NCBI GenBank assembly: GCA_021838065.1
Contig: JAKCEJ010000141.1
Span: 1 to 7,449, forward strand
Reading direction: 5' to 3'
DNA from: Pseudomonadota bacterium
GTDB taxonomy: Bacteria; Pseudomonadota; Gammaproteobacteria; Steroidobacterales; Steroidobacteraceae
DNA: 7,449 nt
Positions within the stretch are counted from its first letter, which is position 1. Each line of letters opens with the position of its first letter. Below the pieces are notes generated by a model that had not been told where the DNA came from, searched no databases, and worked only from the letters and a program-made list of their open reading frames with translations. Below are positions 1 to 6,442 of this stretch, piece by piece. Position numbers and translations under genes: made by a program.

Positions 1-1655
1 TCCCCTTCGATGAGACCGTCGACCAGACCGATGCCATCGCGCAGGTGCTCGCCGACCTCAAGAGCGATCGGCCCATGGACCGCATCGTGTGCGGGGACGT
101 CGGCTTCGGCAAGACCGAGGTGGCCATGCGCGCGGCGTTCGCGGCGGTGCAGTCGGGCAAGCAGGTCGCGGTGCTCGCCCCGACCACGCTGCTGGCGCAG
201 CAGCACCTGACGAACTTCCGCGACCGCTTCGCCGACTGGCCGGTGCGCATCGAGGGGCTCTCGCGCTTCGGCAACGCCAAGGAGACACGCGCGACGCTGG
301 ACGGCATCGAGCACGGCGCGGTCGACATCGTGGTCGCGACCCATCGGCTGTTGCATGCGCACGCGCGCTTCAAGGACCTGGGGCTGCTGATCGTGGACGA
401 GGAGCAGCGCTTCGGGGTGCGCGACAAGGAGCGCCTGCAGGCGCTGCGCGCCAACGTGCACGTGCTGACGCTCACCGCCACGCCCATCCCGCGCACCCTC
501 AACATGGCTCTCGGCGGCCTGCGCGATCTGTCGCTCATCACCACGCCGCCGGCCGAGCGCCTCGCGATCAAGACGTTCGTCATCGAGTGGCACGGGCCGA
601 CGCTGCGTGAGGCGGCGCTGCGCGAGCTGCGCCGCGGCGGACAGATCTACTTCGTACACAACGAGATCCGCACCATCGAGAAGATCGCCGCCGAGGTGCG
701 CCAGCTCATTCCCGAGGCGAGCGTGCGCGTCGGCCATGGCCAGATGCGCGAGCGGGAACTCGAGCAGCTGATGGTCGACTTCTACCACCGGCGCTTCGAT
801 CTGCTGCTGTGCACGACCATCATCGAGAGCGGCATCGACGTGCCCACCGCCAACACCATCATCATCAACCGCGCCGATCACATGGGGCTGGCGCAGCTGC
901 ACCAGCTGCGCGGGCGGGTCGGGCGCTCGCATCACCGCGCCTACGCCTACCTCATCACCCCGCCGCGGCGCGCCTTGAGCGGCGATGCCGCCAAGCGCCT
1001 CGAGGCGATCGAGTCGATGGAGGAGCTCGGCGCGGGCTTCGCCCTCGCCACCCATGACCTGGAGATCCGCGGCGCCGGTGAGCTGCTCGGGGAGGCGCAA
1101 AGCGGACAGATGTCGGAGATCGGATTGGCGCTGTACCTCGACCTGCTCGAGGAGGCGGTCGCGGCGCTGAAGGCCGGGCGCGAGCCGGCGCTCGAGCGGC
1201 CGCTCGCTGCGGCCACCGAGGTCGAGCTGCGCCTGCCGGCATTTCTGCCCGAAGCGTATATCGGCGACGTGCAGGTGCGCCTCGGGCTCTACAAGCGCAT
1301 CGCCGCAGCCGAGGACGCCGATGCGCTCGATGGGCTCACCGCCGAGCTCTACGACCGCTTCGGCCCGCTGCCCGCGCCGGCGCAGCGCCTCATCCGCATC
1401 ACCAAGCTCAAGCTGACCGCGCGTGCCCTCGGCATCCGCCGCCTCGACCTCGGCCCGCAGGGCGGCATGGTGCAGTTCGAGGAAAACACCGCCGTGCAAC
1501 CGCAGAGCCTGATCAAGCTGATGCAGCACTCCCCGCGCGAGTACCGGCTGGAAGGGGCGATGAAGCTGCGCATCTCGCGCGGGCTGCCCGATGAGGAGGC
1601 GCGATTCGATTTCGCCGCCGCGCTGATGCGGCGGCTCGCGGGCAAGCCGAATTAG
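1..1655 (+). CDS. mfd: Transcription-repair coupling factor Mfd, C-terminal part (5' end outside window)
   Basis: Mfd is a cytoplasmic DNA translocase that removes RNA polymerase stalled at lesions and recruits UvrA, starting transcription-coupled nucleotide excision repair. The frame is open from base 3 to a TAG at 1653-1655, giving about 550 residues; the family is usually about 1150, so only the C-terminal half is here. Visible in order: Walker A GDVGFGKTE (about 93-119), motif Ia APTTLLAQQ, the DEEQ box of motif II (396-407), motif III TATPIPRT (474-497), then motifs V and VI in the second RecA-like lobe (GIDVPTANT, then QLRGRVGRS at about 903-929). The TRG region follows, and then the C-terminal TRCF domain with LPAFLPEAYIGD (about 1230-1265). 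The opening PFDET..Q matches the segment just before Walker A in this family. No frameshift or missing motif is seen. The CsiV-family gene starts 24 bases after the stop. Identification is very secure. Confidence 0.98.
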   Translation, partial: PFDETVDQTDAIAQVLADLKSDRPMDRIVCGDVGFGKTEVAMRAAFAAVQSGKQVAVLAPTTLLAQQHLTNFRDRFADWPVRIEGLSRFGNAKETRATLDGIEHGAVDIVVATHRLLHAHARFKDLGLLIVDEEQRFGVRDKERLQALRANVHVLTLTATPIPRTLNMALGGLRDLSLITTPPAERLAIKTFVIEWHGPTLREAALRELRRGGQIYFVHNEIRTIEKIAAEVRQLIPEASVRVGHGQMRERELEQLMVDFYHRRFDLLLCTTIIESGIDVPTANTIIINRADHMGLAQLHQLRGRVGRSHHRAYAYLITPPRRALSGDAAKRLEAIESMEELGAGFALATHDLEIRGAGELLGEAQSGQMSEIGLALYLDLLEEAVAALKAGREPALERPLAAATEVELRLPAFLPEAYIGDVQVRLGLYKRIAAAEDADALDGLTAELYDRFGPLPAPAQRLIRITKLKLTARALGIRRLDLGPQGGMVQFEENTAVQPQSLIKLMQHSPREYRLEGAMKLRISRGLPDEEARFDFAAALMRRLAGKPN

Positions 1656-1667
1656 GGCGTCATCGTT

Positions 1668-1680
1668 TACACTGGCGGCA
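1668..1680 (+). promoter_or_regulatory. Possible -10 element giving a leaderless csiV message
   Basis: The 24-base gap between mfd and the next gene contains TACACT (1668-1673), a fair match to the sigma-70 -10 box TATAAT. A start site about 7 bases further on would fall on the A of the ATG at 1680. No AG-rich Shine-Dalgarno sequence precedes that ATG, only GGCGGC. No good -35 box lies 17 bases upstream, so the promoter call is weak. Alternatively the gene is read through from mfd. Confidence 0.3.
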
Positions 1681-2414
1681 TGACGCACCGATTCACAACG
1701 GCCGTGGCCCTGTTCGCGGCACTCGCCCTGGGCGCCCTCGCGCCGGCGCTCGCCGCGACGACCCCGCCGCTGAAGGCGCATCCGGGAATCACGGCCCAGC
1801 CGGGCGCGGCGCAAGCCGCCCCGAGCGCCGCGCCCAGCGCCGCGCCCAACGCCGCCGCCGCGCCGCCGCGCGTGCAGCGCGAGTACTCCATCGAGATCAT
1901 CGTGTTCCGCGAGCTGAAGACGCTCGGCAGCCCCGAGGACTGGCAGGCGGAGCTGCACATGGCGCCGAACGTCAGCGGCTCGGAGAGTCCGACCGGCACC
2001 GGGGTCGGGCACCTGGTGAAGATGGTGCCCGCTTCGGACTACAAGCTCACACCGATCTGGAATGCGTTGAGCGCCAGCAAGACCTATCAGCCGGTGGCGC
2101 ACGTGGCGTGGATCCAGACCGCGAGCGACTGGGGTACGCATGCGGGATTCAATCTCAAGGAGCTCGGCATCGACGTGCCGGGACTCAGCGGCCTGGTGTA
2201 CTTCGAGCGCGGCGAGTACCTGCACCTGGGGCTCACACTTGATTACACCATGCAGCATCCCCCGAGCGGACTCGACGCGCCGCCCGGCACGACGTTCGTG
2301 CTGAACGAGACCCGCCGGGTGCGCTTCTACCAGCGCAACTACTACGACCATCCGGCGTTCGGGGTCATCGCGCTGGTGCTGCCGGTGCGCGGCACACAAA
2401 CGCCGGCGCAGTAA
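1680..2414 (+). CDS. csiV: CsiV-family secreted protein (244 aa)
   Basis: This is a predicted periplasmic protein of the CsiV family. The Vibrio cholerae member binds peptidoglycan and supports PBP1A/LpoA during wall synthesis; that role is carried over here only by family likeness. The N-terminus has a signal peptide: a basic start (MTHR), a hydrophobic core and a likely cleavage after ALA near residue 26. An Ala/Pro-rich linker follows at about residues 38-63. The conserved domain opens with REYSIEIIVFRE (about 65-76), the usual YxxEIIVF start of this family. It ends with a block RVRFYQRNYYDHPAFG (about 217-232), matching the family's typical C-terminal Y-DHP-FG signature. The ATG at 1680 is chosen because it immediately precedes the signal peptide. 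Position directly after mfd on the same strand is typical of gammaproteobacteria and supports the call. The exact function in this organism is not known. Confidence 0.85.
   Translation: MTHRFTTAVALFAALALGALAPALAATTPPLKAHPGITAQPGAAQAAPSAAPSAAPNAAAAPPRVQREYSIEIIVFRELKTLGSPEDWQAELHMAPNVSGSESPTGTGVGHLVKMVPASDYKLTPIWNALSASKTYQPVAHVAWIQTASDWGTHAGFNLKELGIDVPGLSGLVYFERGEYLHLGLTLDYTMQHPPSGLDAPPGTTFVLNETRRVRFYQRNYYDHPAFGVIALVLPVRGTQTPAQ
1824..1859 (+). repeat. 12-bp tandem repeat coding the Ala/Pro linker
   Basis: Two identical 12-base units AGCGCCGCGCCC (1824-1835 and 1836-1847) are followed by a degenerate third (1848-1859). They are in frame and encode SAAP-SAAP-NAAA in the linker between the signal peptide and the CsiV domain. 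The unit length is a multiple of three, so changes in copy number would alter linker length without breaking the frame. Confidence 0.8.
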
Positions 2415-3173
2415 TCTCGGCGCACGACAGCCGCTGACGATCGCGGCACTGGATCAGGATCGGCATCTGCCCAGGCGCGGCGGAGCGCCAGTCAGAATCA
2501 ATGCCTGACACCCCGTCGTGCCCTTTCTGGCAGCGGCTCGCGTGCCGCAGCCGCTTTCACCCGGCAAACCGATCCGCGGCTCAATCTGCGAAGGCTGCGC
2601 CGCACCACTTCGGCCGCACGCATCGTGGCGCGCGTTTCTGCGCTGGGAATATCGATCTCAAAGGCGCAGACGTCCGGCAACCGCAATCCGCACCAGCAGC
2701 ACGCACACCGCGCCGGCGCGGCTCGCGCCTTTACGTTCGCGCCCACGCATGCGCGGACTGCGGTGGTGCTGGGCATCACGGATGCCCTCTCAAGTGAGAC
2801 ATCCCATACCGCATCCGCCGCAGGCCCGCGCGTCTCCGGGTGCTTGATCATCGGCAAGATCGCGTGAGCATTCATCTTATTTTTCAGATTGACATAGCTC
2901 TGTTTTGAGACTCCTTCCGACTCCCGACCAGGCGGATCGTTCCAGGCCGCTGCCGGCACCGCAGGTCAGGCTCCTGTCTGCCGGCGCTGCGGCGACTTGC
3001 TCGACGTGCTCAGCGACCGGCCGGTGTTGTGCGTGCCACGCCGACGGCAATCCCACTGCCGTCGCGGCCCGTAGCATCCATCCGAGTGTCTCGAACCAGA
3101 CCGGCGCTGCGCGCTGCCCATGGGGGACGCCGATCTGTTGCCACAGAGACTGAAGCAGCGCCGCTCTCCCGGC
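2415..3173. other. No recognisable gene (759 bp)
   Basis: Several open frames exist on both strands, the longest being minus-strand frames at 2498-2959 and 2877-3392. None gives a family I recognise, and GC-rich DNA produces such frames by chance. The part of the second minus frame above 3174 is only the antisense of the IS1380 fragment. A short GC inverted repeat (GGCGC/GCGCC at 2474-2478 and 2485-2489) lies after csiV. It has no T-run, so I do not call it a terminator. The stretch may be decayed mobile or gene debris. Confidence 0.5.
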
Positions 3174-3204
3174 CCGCGCCGCCAACCAAACCTGGCTTCT
3201 CGCA
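3174..3204 (+). repeat. 31-bp direct repeat, copy 1
   Basis: This segment matches 6412-6442 with one mismatch (T at 3193, C at 6431). Both copies encode the RAANQT-LLA part of the IS1380 transposase. Similarity stops sharply on both sides: upstream of copy 1 and downstream of copy 2 there is no IS1380 sequence that I can recognise. Confidence 0.85.
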
Positions 3205-3441
3205 GCCGTCATGGCCCACAATCTCAACCGGGAATTGCGGATGATGACCGAACAGCCCGAGCATTCCACCATCGAACAGCGCCGCCCCTGGTGATCGTTC
3301 GTGCGCCTTGGCACGCGCAGGATGCGCCTGCTCCAACGCGCCGGGCGACTGATGAGCCCGAAGGGCCGCCTCACGCTCACCTTGAACGCCACTCCTGCTG
3401 TGCAAGTCGGGCTGGCGCATCATCTGAACGTCGCGGCCTGA
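3174..3441 (+). pseudogene. IS1380-family transposase, C-terminal fragment
   Basis: Read in the frame of base 3181, the translation is ANQTWLLAAVMAHNLNREL, then MMTEQPEHSTIEQRRP, then LLQRAGRL and KGRLTLTLNA, stopping at TGA 3439-3441. This is the characteristic C-terminus of IS1380-family DDE transposases, which move the element by cut-and-paste. An in-frame TGA at 3292-3294 lies where the family has L-W-S-F-E-x-L, and a few bases also seem to be missing nearby, so it is broken. Nothing recognisable as the preceding catalytic Glu block (ELKSQ..MDYVP) is found upstream of 3174, so the fragment begins abruptly. The matching upstream portion of such a transposase lies at 5374-6442 in the same orientation. 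Confidence 0.85.
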
Positions 3442-3804
3442 GAAAGTCACGCCGAACTATGCAATGATTGGGTACCGGTAGGCGTTACTGGTGCCACAGT
3501 CGTCCGCGATCCAAATCTTCCGAAATAGGATCACGCGTCACGGAAGATGCCGATTGCCGGACGGAATCCGCCTTCATTGCCCGCTACCCGACGCTACCTC
3601 CCTAACGGCGGCTAACGGTCATCGCTCTATTCCGCGGGGGTGCTCACCACGCACTCAGCCAAGGTCGTGGCGGGATTTCAGGGCGGTCGGGCCGACTGGG
3701 CGCTCAGCGAGATCGACATTCACGCCATCGTCTCGCTCGCCACGAACGATTGCTTTGCCGAATTCGTGACGACAGCCCGAGTCACCGATTCCGGTTTGGA
3801 AACA
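3442..3804. other. No recognisable gene (363 bp)
   Basis: The first ~90 bases probably belong to the non-coding right flank of the IS1380 fragment. The sequence CTTCCGAAATAGG (3517-3529) could be its right end, by loose inverted likeness to 5182-5196. The rest holds only short open frames (for example plus-strand 3640-3846) without family signatures. Confidence 0.45.
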
Positions 3805-3840
3805 CAATCAAAATGCCCCGCCCCTCTGCGAGGACGGGGC
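3805..3840 (-). terminator. Rho-independent terminator of the PEP-CTERM gene
   Basis: On the minus strand, a GC-rich stem GCCCCG-T-CCTC / GAGG-GG-CGGGGC (3840 to 3815) has about ten pairs, a small internal mismatch and a 3-base loop. It is followed by ATTTTGATT. It begins 28 bases after the stop codon of the PEP-CTERM gene, the expected place. The T-run is short, so strength is uncertain. Confidence 0.7.
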
Positions 3841-3868
3841 TGTTGACTCAAAACCGCCGGATCCCAGA

Positions 3869-4684
3869 TCAGTGCATCTTACGGTGGCGCCTGAACACGA
3901 ACAGCAGCGCTGCGAGACCGGCGCCGAGCAAGGCCAGGCTAGAAGGCTCCGGAACGCTGCCAACCGGCTGCCCCCCCACCTCGACTCCGGCGAACGCCAA
4001 TCCCGAGTCGTAAAGTGTATCAGTGGCGTTCGAGACTCCGAATTCGAGCGTATACGAGCCAGCCGCCTCCCCGCTGAACTGAGACTCGATCCATCCGGTG
4101 AGGCCGCAGCCGGGATCGTAGCAAGACCCTGAATAATTGCCGAGTTCCGCCCAGAACGGTCCGCCATCAGTGCCCGCTCCCGGCATGATCGCCGACGTCG
4201 CCGGTACGAGCGCGGTGCCGGGCGCGAGCGCCGGCATTGTCTCTCCAGGAACGGTATTGCCCGTCGGCTGCGTTTGCGCCGAAAAGATGAGGTAATTGGT
4301 CCCCCCATCCGTGCTCATCAGTCCCGCCCATGCATAATCCGGGTAGCTGCTCGATCCGTCCGATGTCACGTAGTTGAAATTAAAGTTAATTAATTCGCTT
4401 GCACTCGCCGTGAACGCATCCGTTGTAAACGTCGATCCATTGGTCGATGTCACCCCTGCCGACCCGAATACCGAGGGCAGAGTACCGCCGCCCATGGGTC
4501 CATTGGCGGTGGTCACATAGTTATATGAGCTGAAACCAGGAGGAAGCGTCACATCGCCGTTTGCGGTGTCCGTCCCGCAGGTGCCGACACACGCGGAAGC
4601 ATGAGCTGCCACCGGCGTCAGCATCAAAAGGCCCACGGCACTGATGACGGTCAAGATTTTCAAATTGAAGCCTCGCGTTGTCAT
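3869..4684 (-). CDS. PEP-CTERM sorting domain protein (271 aa)
   Basis: This is a predicted exported protein of the PEP-CTERM/exosortase system, in which an EpsH-type exosortase cleaves near the PEP motif; many such proteins are tied to exopolysaccharide or biofilm matrix. Residues 1 to about 29 form a signal peptide (basic start, hydrophobic core, AHA/ASA cleavage region). The mature part is rich in Gly, Ser, Thr and Asn. A block at about 196-235 (LTGWIES, then YTLEFGVSNATDTLYDSGLA) resembles a beta-rich module common in PEP-CTERM proteins. The C-terminus is textbook: VPEP at 244-247, a hydrophobic helix (249-264) and a basic tail RRHRK. Four cysteines form two close pairs, C32/C36 and C188/C193. 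The ATG at 4684 is supported by a Shine-Dalgarno sequence. The gene is more AT-rich in places than its neighbours and lies between two IS1380 remnants. No exosortase gene is in the window. The molecular function is unknown. Confidence 0.93.
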   Translation of the reverse strand: MTTRGFNLKILTVISAVGLLMLTPVAAHASACVGTCGTDTANGDVTLPPGFSSYNYVTTANGPMGGGTLPSVFGSAGVTSTNGSTFTTDAFTASASELINFNFNYVTSDGSSSYPDYAWAGLMSTDGGTNYLIFSAQTQPTGNTVPGETMPALAPGTALVPATSAIMPGAGTDGGPFWAELGNYSGSCYDPGCGLTGWIESQFSGEAAGSYTLEFGVSNATDTLYDSGLAFAGVEVGGQPVGSVPEPSSLALLGAGLAALLFVFRRHRKMH

Positions 4685-4690
4685 GTATGC

Positions 4691-4698
4691 CTCTCCCC
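4691..4698 (-). promoter_or_regulatory. Ribosome binding site of the PEP-CTERM gene
   Basis: The minus strand reads GGGGAGAGG, then CATAC, then ATG. This is a strong purine-rich Shine-Dalgarno sequence at normal distance and it fixes the start codon at 4684. Confidence 0.8.
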
Positions 4699-4726
4699 GA
4701 CAGCCTATTGAAGTCGCGACGGGAGT

Positions 4727-4742
4727 TGCAATCTACGTGCCA
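4727..4742 (-). promoter_or_regulatory. Sigma-54 (RpoN) promoter of the PEP-CTERM gene
   Basis: The minus strand reads TGGCACGTAGATTGCA. This matches the sigma-54 consensus TGGCACG-N4-TTGCW, with the essential -24 GG (4741-4740) and -12 GC (4729-4728) separated by exactly ten bases. Transcription would begin near 4716, giving a leader of about 30 bases that contains the Shine-Dalgarno sequence. Sigma-54 with the PrsK/PrsR two-component pair is known to be associated with PEP-CTERM genes, so the context fits. Activation would need an NtrC-type enhancer-binding protein bound upstream. Confidence 0.85.
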
Positions 4743-4956
4743 TATCAGCAGATCAATGAGATATGAAATTCGCCGCGAGCTTATGCAAAATTTCCTGACG
4801 CACACGGATATCGCTTCGCTATTGGATTTGTCGTGCGTAGTTAGATCCACCATACCTTCACTAGCAGGAACCATTACACCAACGCGAACTTGGACGTCCA
4901 GCTCGAGTCCGCAAGCGCACGACCAGGCGCATGAGCGAGATACGGCGAGACTCGCG

Positions 4957-4977
4957 TGCCATCTCTTCACGATGGCA
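4957..4977. repeat. Inverted repeat TGCCATC-N7-GATGGCA, possible activator site
   Basis: A perfect 7-bp inverted repeat with a 7-base centre lies about 250 bases upstream of the predicted sigma-54 start site. Its size and position suit a dimeric enhancer-binding protein, but no binding consensus is matched, so the role is inferred. Confidence 0.4.
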
Positions 4978-4988
4978 TGACCGGTTTC

Positions 4989-5007
4989 AAGCAGGCTGAA
5001 TCTGCTT
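4989..5007. repeat. Inverted repeat AAGCAG-N7-CTGCTT
   Basis: A perfect 6-bp inverted repeat with a 7-base centre. Its midpoint is 31 bp from that of the repeat at 4957-4977, about three helical turns. It could be a second site for the same regulator, though the half-sites differ in sequence and chance is possible. Confidence 0.3.
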
Positions 5008-5288
5008 CCACACAATCATCGCCGCGAAATCCATGCGAGGCGAATCAATTCAGCGCTTCAGCATAGTTCTGCGGTACGCTGAGATGACCTCGGGAATGCC
5101 GGACAGTTGGATTGGTCGATTGCTCCACTCTCGGAGGAGAACATATCGACTGCAACCTGGAGCAGAAAAGACCCGCCAGATGGATATTTCCGGAGCTTCC
5201 GGTCCCGGGGAGCCTGTAATTCCCGTGCGAGAGGGGTGTCTTGGAAATTATTCAACTCTCACCCTCGATGAGAGAAGAGCGGGGAAAT

Positions 5289-5302
5289 GTTTGGTTCCAA
5301 AC
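5289..5302. repeat. Palindrome GTTTGG-TT-CCAAAC
   Basis: A 6-bp perfect inverted repeat with a 2-base centre lies about 70 bases before the IS1380 transposase start, inside its probable non-coding left flank. It may be an operator or hairpin of the element, but there is no direct evidence of function. Confidence 0.35.
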
Positions 5303-5373
5303 GAAACGACGGCCTCAACTCTCGTATGATTGTGTTGCCACACATCAACCCACATAGAGAAGCGGCCATCTGT

Positions 5374-6442
5374 ATGAAGCATGGCAAGCCCGTGCGTTGC
5401 CCGAGATCCGCTTCGAGGACCAGCAGCCGACTTCTTTCGCCGCACTCATCCTCTTTCAACCGTTGTTCGATCGCTTGGCACTCAAGGCCGGCCTGCGCGG
5501 GTGCTTCGAGCATCTGCAAGTCAGTCCGATCTTCGGTCATGCACCGGTCGCAATGCTGCTGGTCGTGCACCTTCTGATCGGGCACCGGCGACTCTCGGAC
5601 CTGCGCTACTAGCAGGATGACCCATTGCTACGGCCCGCCCTGGGTCTGAGCCGGCTGCCGGATGTGGCGACGGTAAGTCGAGCGCTGAATAGCGTGGACA
5701 AGACGGCGGTGAAGCACGTGCGCTCGCTCCGACACGCTTGACGTTTGACATTGACGGTTCGGTGCCGGGGACGACGCACACGGCCGAGGACACCGTGGTG
5801 GGCTACAACAGGCAGAAAAAGGACAGTGGAGCTACTACCCGCAGTTTTGCACCGTTGCCCAGCCCGGCCAGGTGCTTGATGTCGGGCACCGGCCCGGCAA
5901 TGTGCATGACTCGAACGGCGCTCGCGCCTTCATCCTCGCCTGCTTCAATGAAATCCGGCAAATCCTCACCCGCGTGATTCTCGAGGTGCGCATGGACTGC
6001 GCGTTCTTCTCCGAGCGGATCGCCCGCGCGCTCGATGCCCTCGGCATCCAGTAGCCGATCTCGGTTCCCTTCGAGCGCTTGACGCAGCTCAAGACCAAGA
6101 TCGAAAGGCGTCACATCTGGCACGACCTTGACCGCGAGGTGAGATTCTTCGAGTGATATCGGAAGCCGAACTGCTGGATGAAACGCGCTTCATCTTCATG
6201 CGTGCTCGTGAGCCCACGCAGCGCAAAGGTCCGTTGCAGCTGAACCTGTTTGTCCCCTACGAATACGGCTACCCGTTCAGGGTCCTCCTGACCAACGCAG
6301 CATTTTTTTTGCGCGCAAACTCCTGGCGCTGCACAACGGGGCGCGGGACTGAGGAGGCGATCTTCGTGGAGCTGAAATCCCAGACCCCGATGGACTACGT
6401 CCCCGCAGGCACCGCGCCGCCAACCAAACCCGGCTTCTCGCA
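5374..6442 (+). pseudogene. IS1380-family transposase, N-terminal and central parts, heavily decayed
   Basis: Joining frames recovers an IS1380-type DDE transposase. It runs from MKHGKPV and LPEIRFEDQQPTSF through LPDVATVSRALNSVD, DIDGSV (first catalytic Asp region, 5747-5755), RPGNVHDSNGARAF and VRMDCAFFS (Asp at 5995-5997). It then continues with ISVPFERLTQL, LFVPYEYGYPF and the catalytic Glu region EEAIFVELKSQ (6351-6383), then MDYVPA. Lesions: a frameshift near 5393; TAG 5610-5612 at an expected Tyr; TGA 5739-5741 at a frameshift with about 15-20 codons missing; a one-base loss in the A-run 5816-5820; TAG 6052-6054, again at Tyr; TGA 6154-6156 with a frameshift; and compensating indels around the T8 run 6303-6310 and G4 near 6341. 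The sequence ends abruptly at 6442 against an IS66 fragment. The missing C-terminus corresponds to 3174-3441. It cannot make active transposase. Confidence 0.9.
6412..6442 (+). repeat. 31-bp direct repeat, copy 2
   Basis: Partner of 3174-3204 with 30 of 31 identities and the same orientation. Here it is the last IS1380 sequence before the IS66 fragment. The two copies bound about 3.2 kb containing the PEP-CTERM gene. Confidence 0.85.

Larger units (their letters stand above)
4743..5373. other. Non-coding region upstream of the PEP-CTERM gene and of the IS1380 transposase
   Basis: There is no convincing gene on either strand in these 631 bases. The part near 4743-5010 is a suitable place for activator binding to the sigma-54 promoter. 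The part from about 5180 is probably the left non-coding flank of the IS1380 element. Short inverted repeats are present and listed separately. Confidence 0.6.

Noticed and set aside
2474..2489. GC hairpin after csiV as a terminator.
   Set aside because: The stem is only five pairs and no T-run follows on either strand.
2498..2959. 153-residue minus-strand ORF as a gene.
   Set aside because: No family signature, Arg/Ala-rich composition typical of chance frames in GC-rich DNA, and no convincing Shine-Dalgarno sequence.
4521..5015. 164-residue minus-strand ORF overlapping the PEP-CTERM start.
   Set aside because: It is a shadow of the PEP-CTERM gene in another frame and runs through the sigma-54 promoter.
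3517..5196. Possible IS1380 terminal repeats: CTTCCGAAATAGG (3517-3529) and GGATATTTCCGGAGC (5182-5196).
   Set aside because: Their inverted likeness needs a gap and covers only about nine matches. Their distances from the coding ends fit an element of about 1.6 kb, but that is not enough to call ends.
5256..5274. Inverted repeat CTCTCA-N7-TGAGAG as another regulator site.
   Set aside because: Repeats of this length are expected by chance in a region this size. It lies far from the sigma-54 promoter and has no partner of like sequence.
5810..5825. Programmed -1 frameshift at GAAAAAG in the IS1380 transposase.
   Set aside because: The run has five A residues and lacks the full A-AAA-AAG heptamer. 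The gene also carries several stops and other indels, so simple base loss is the better explanation.
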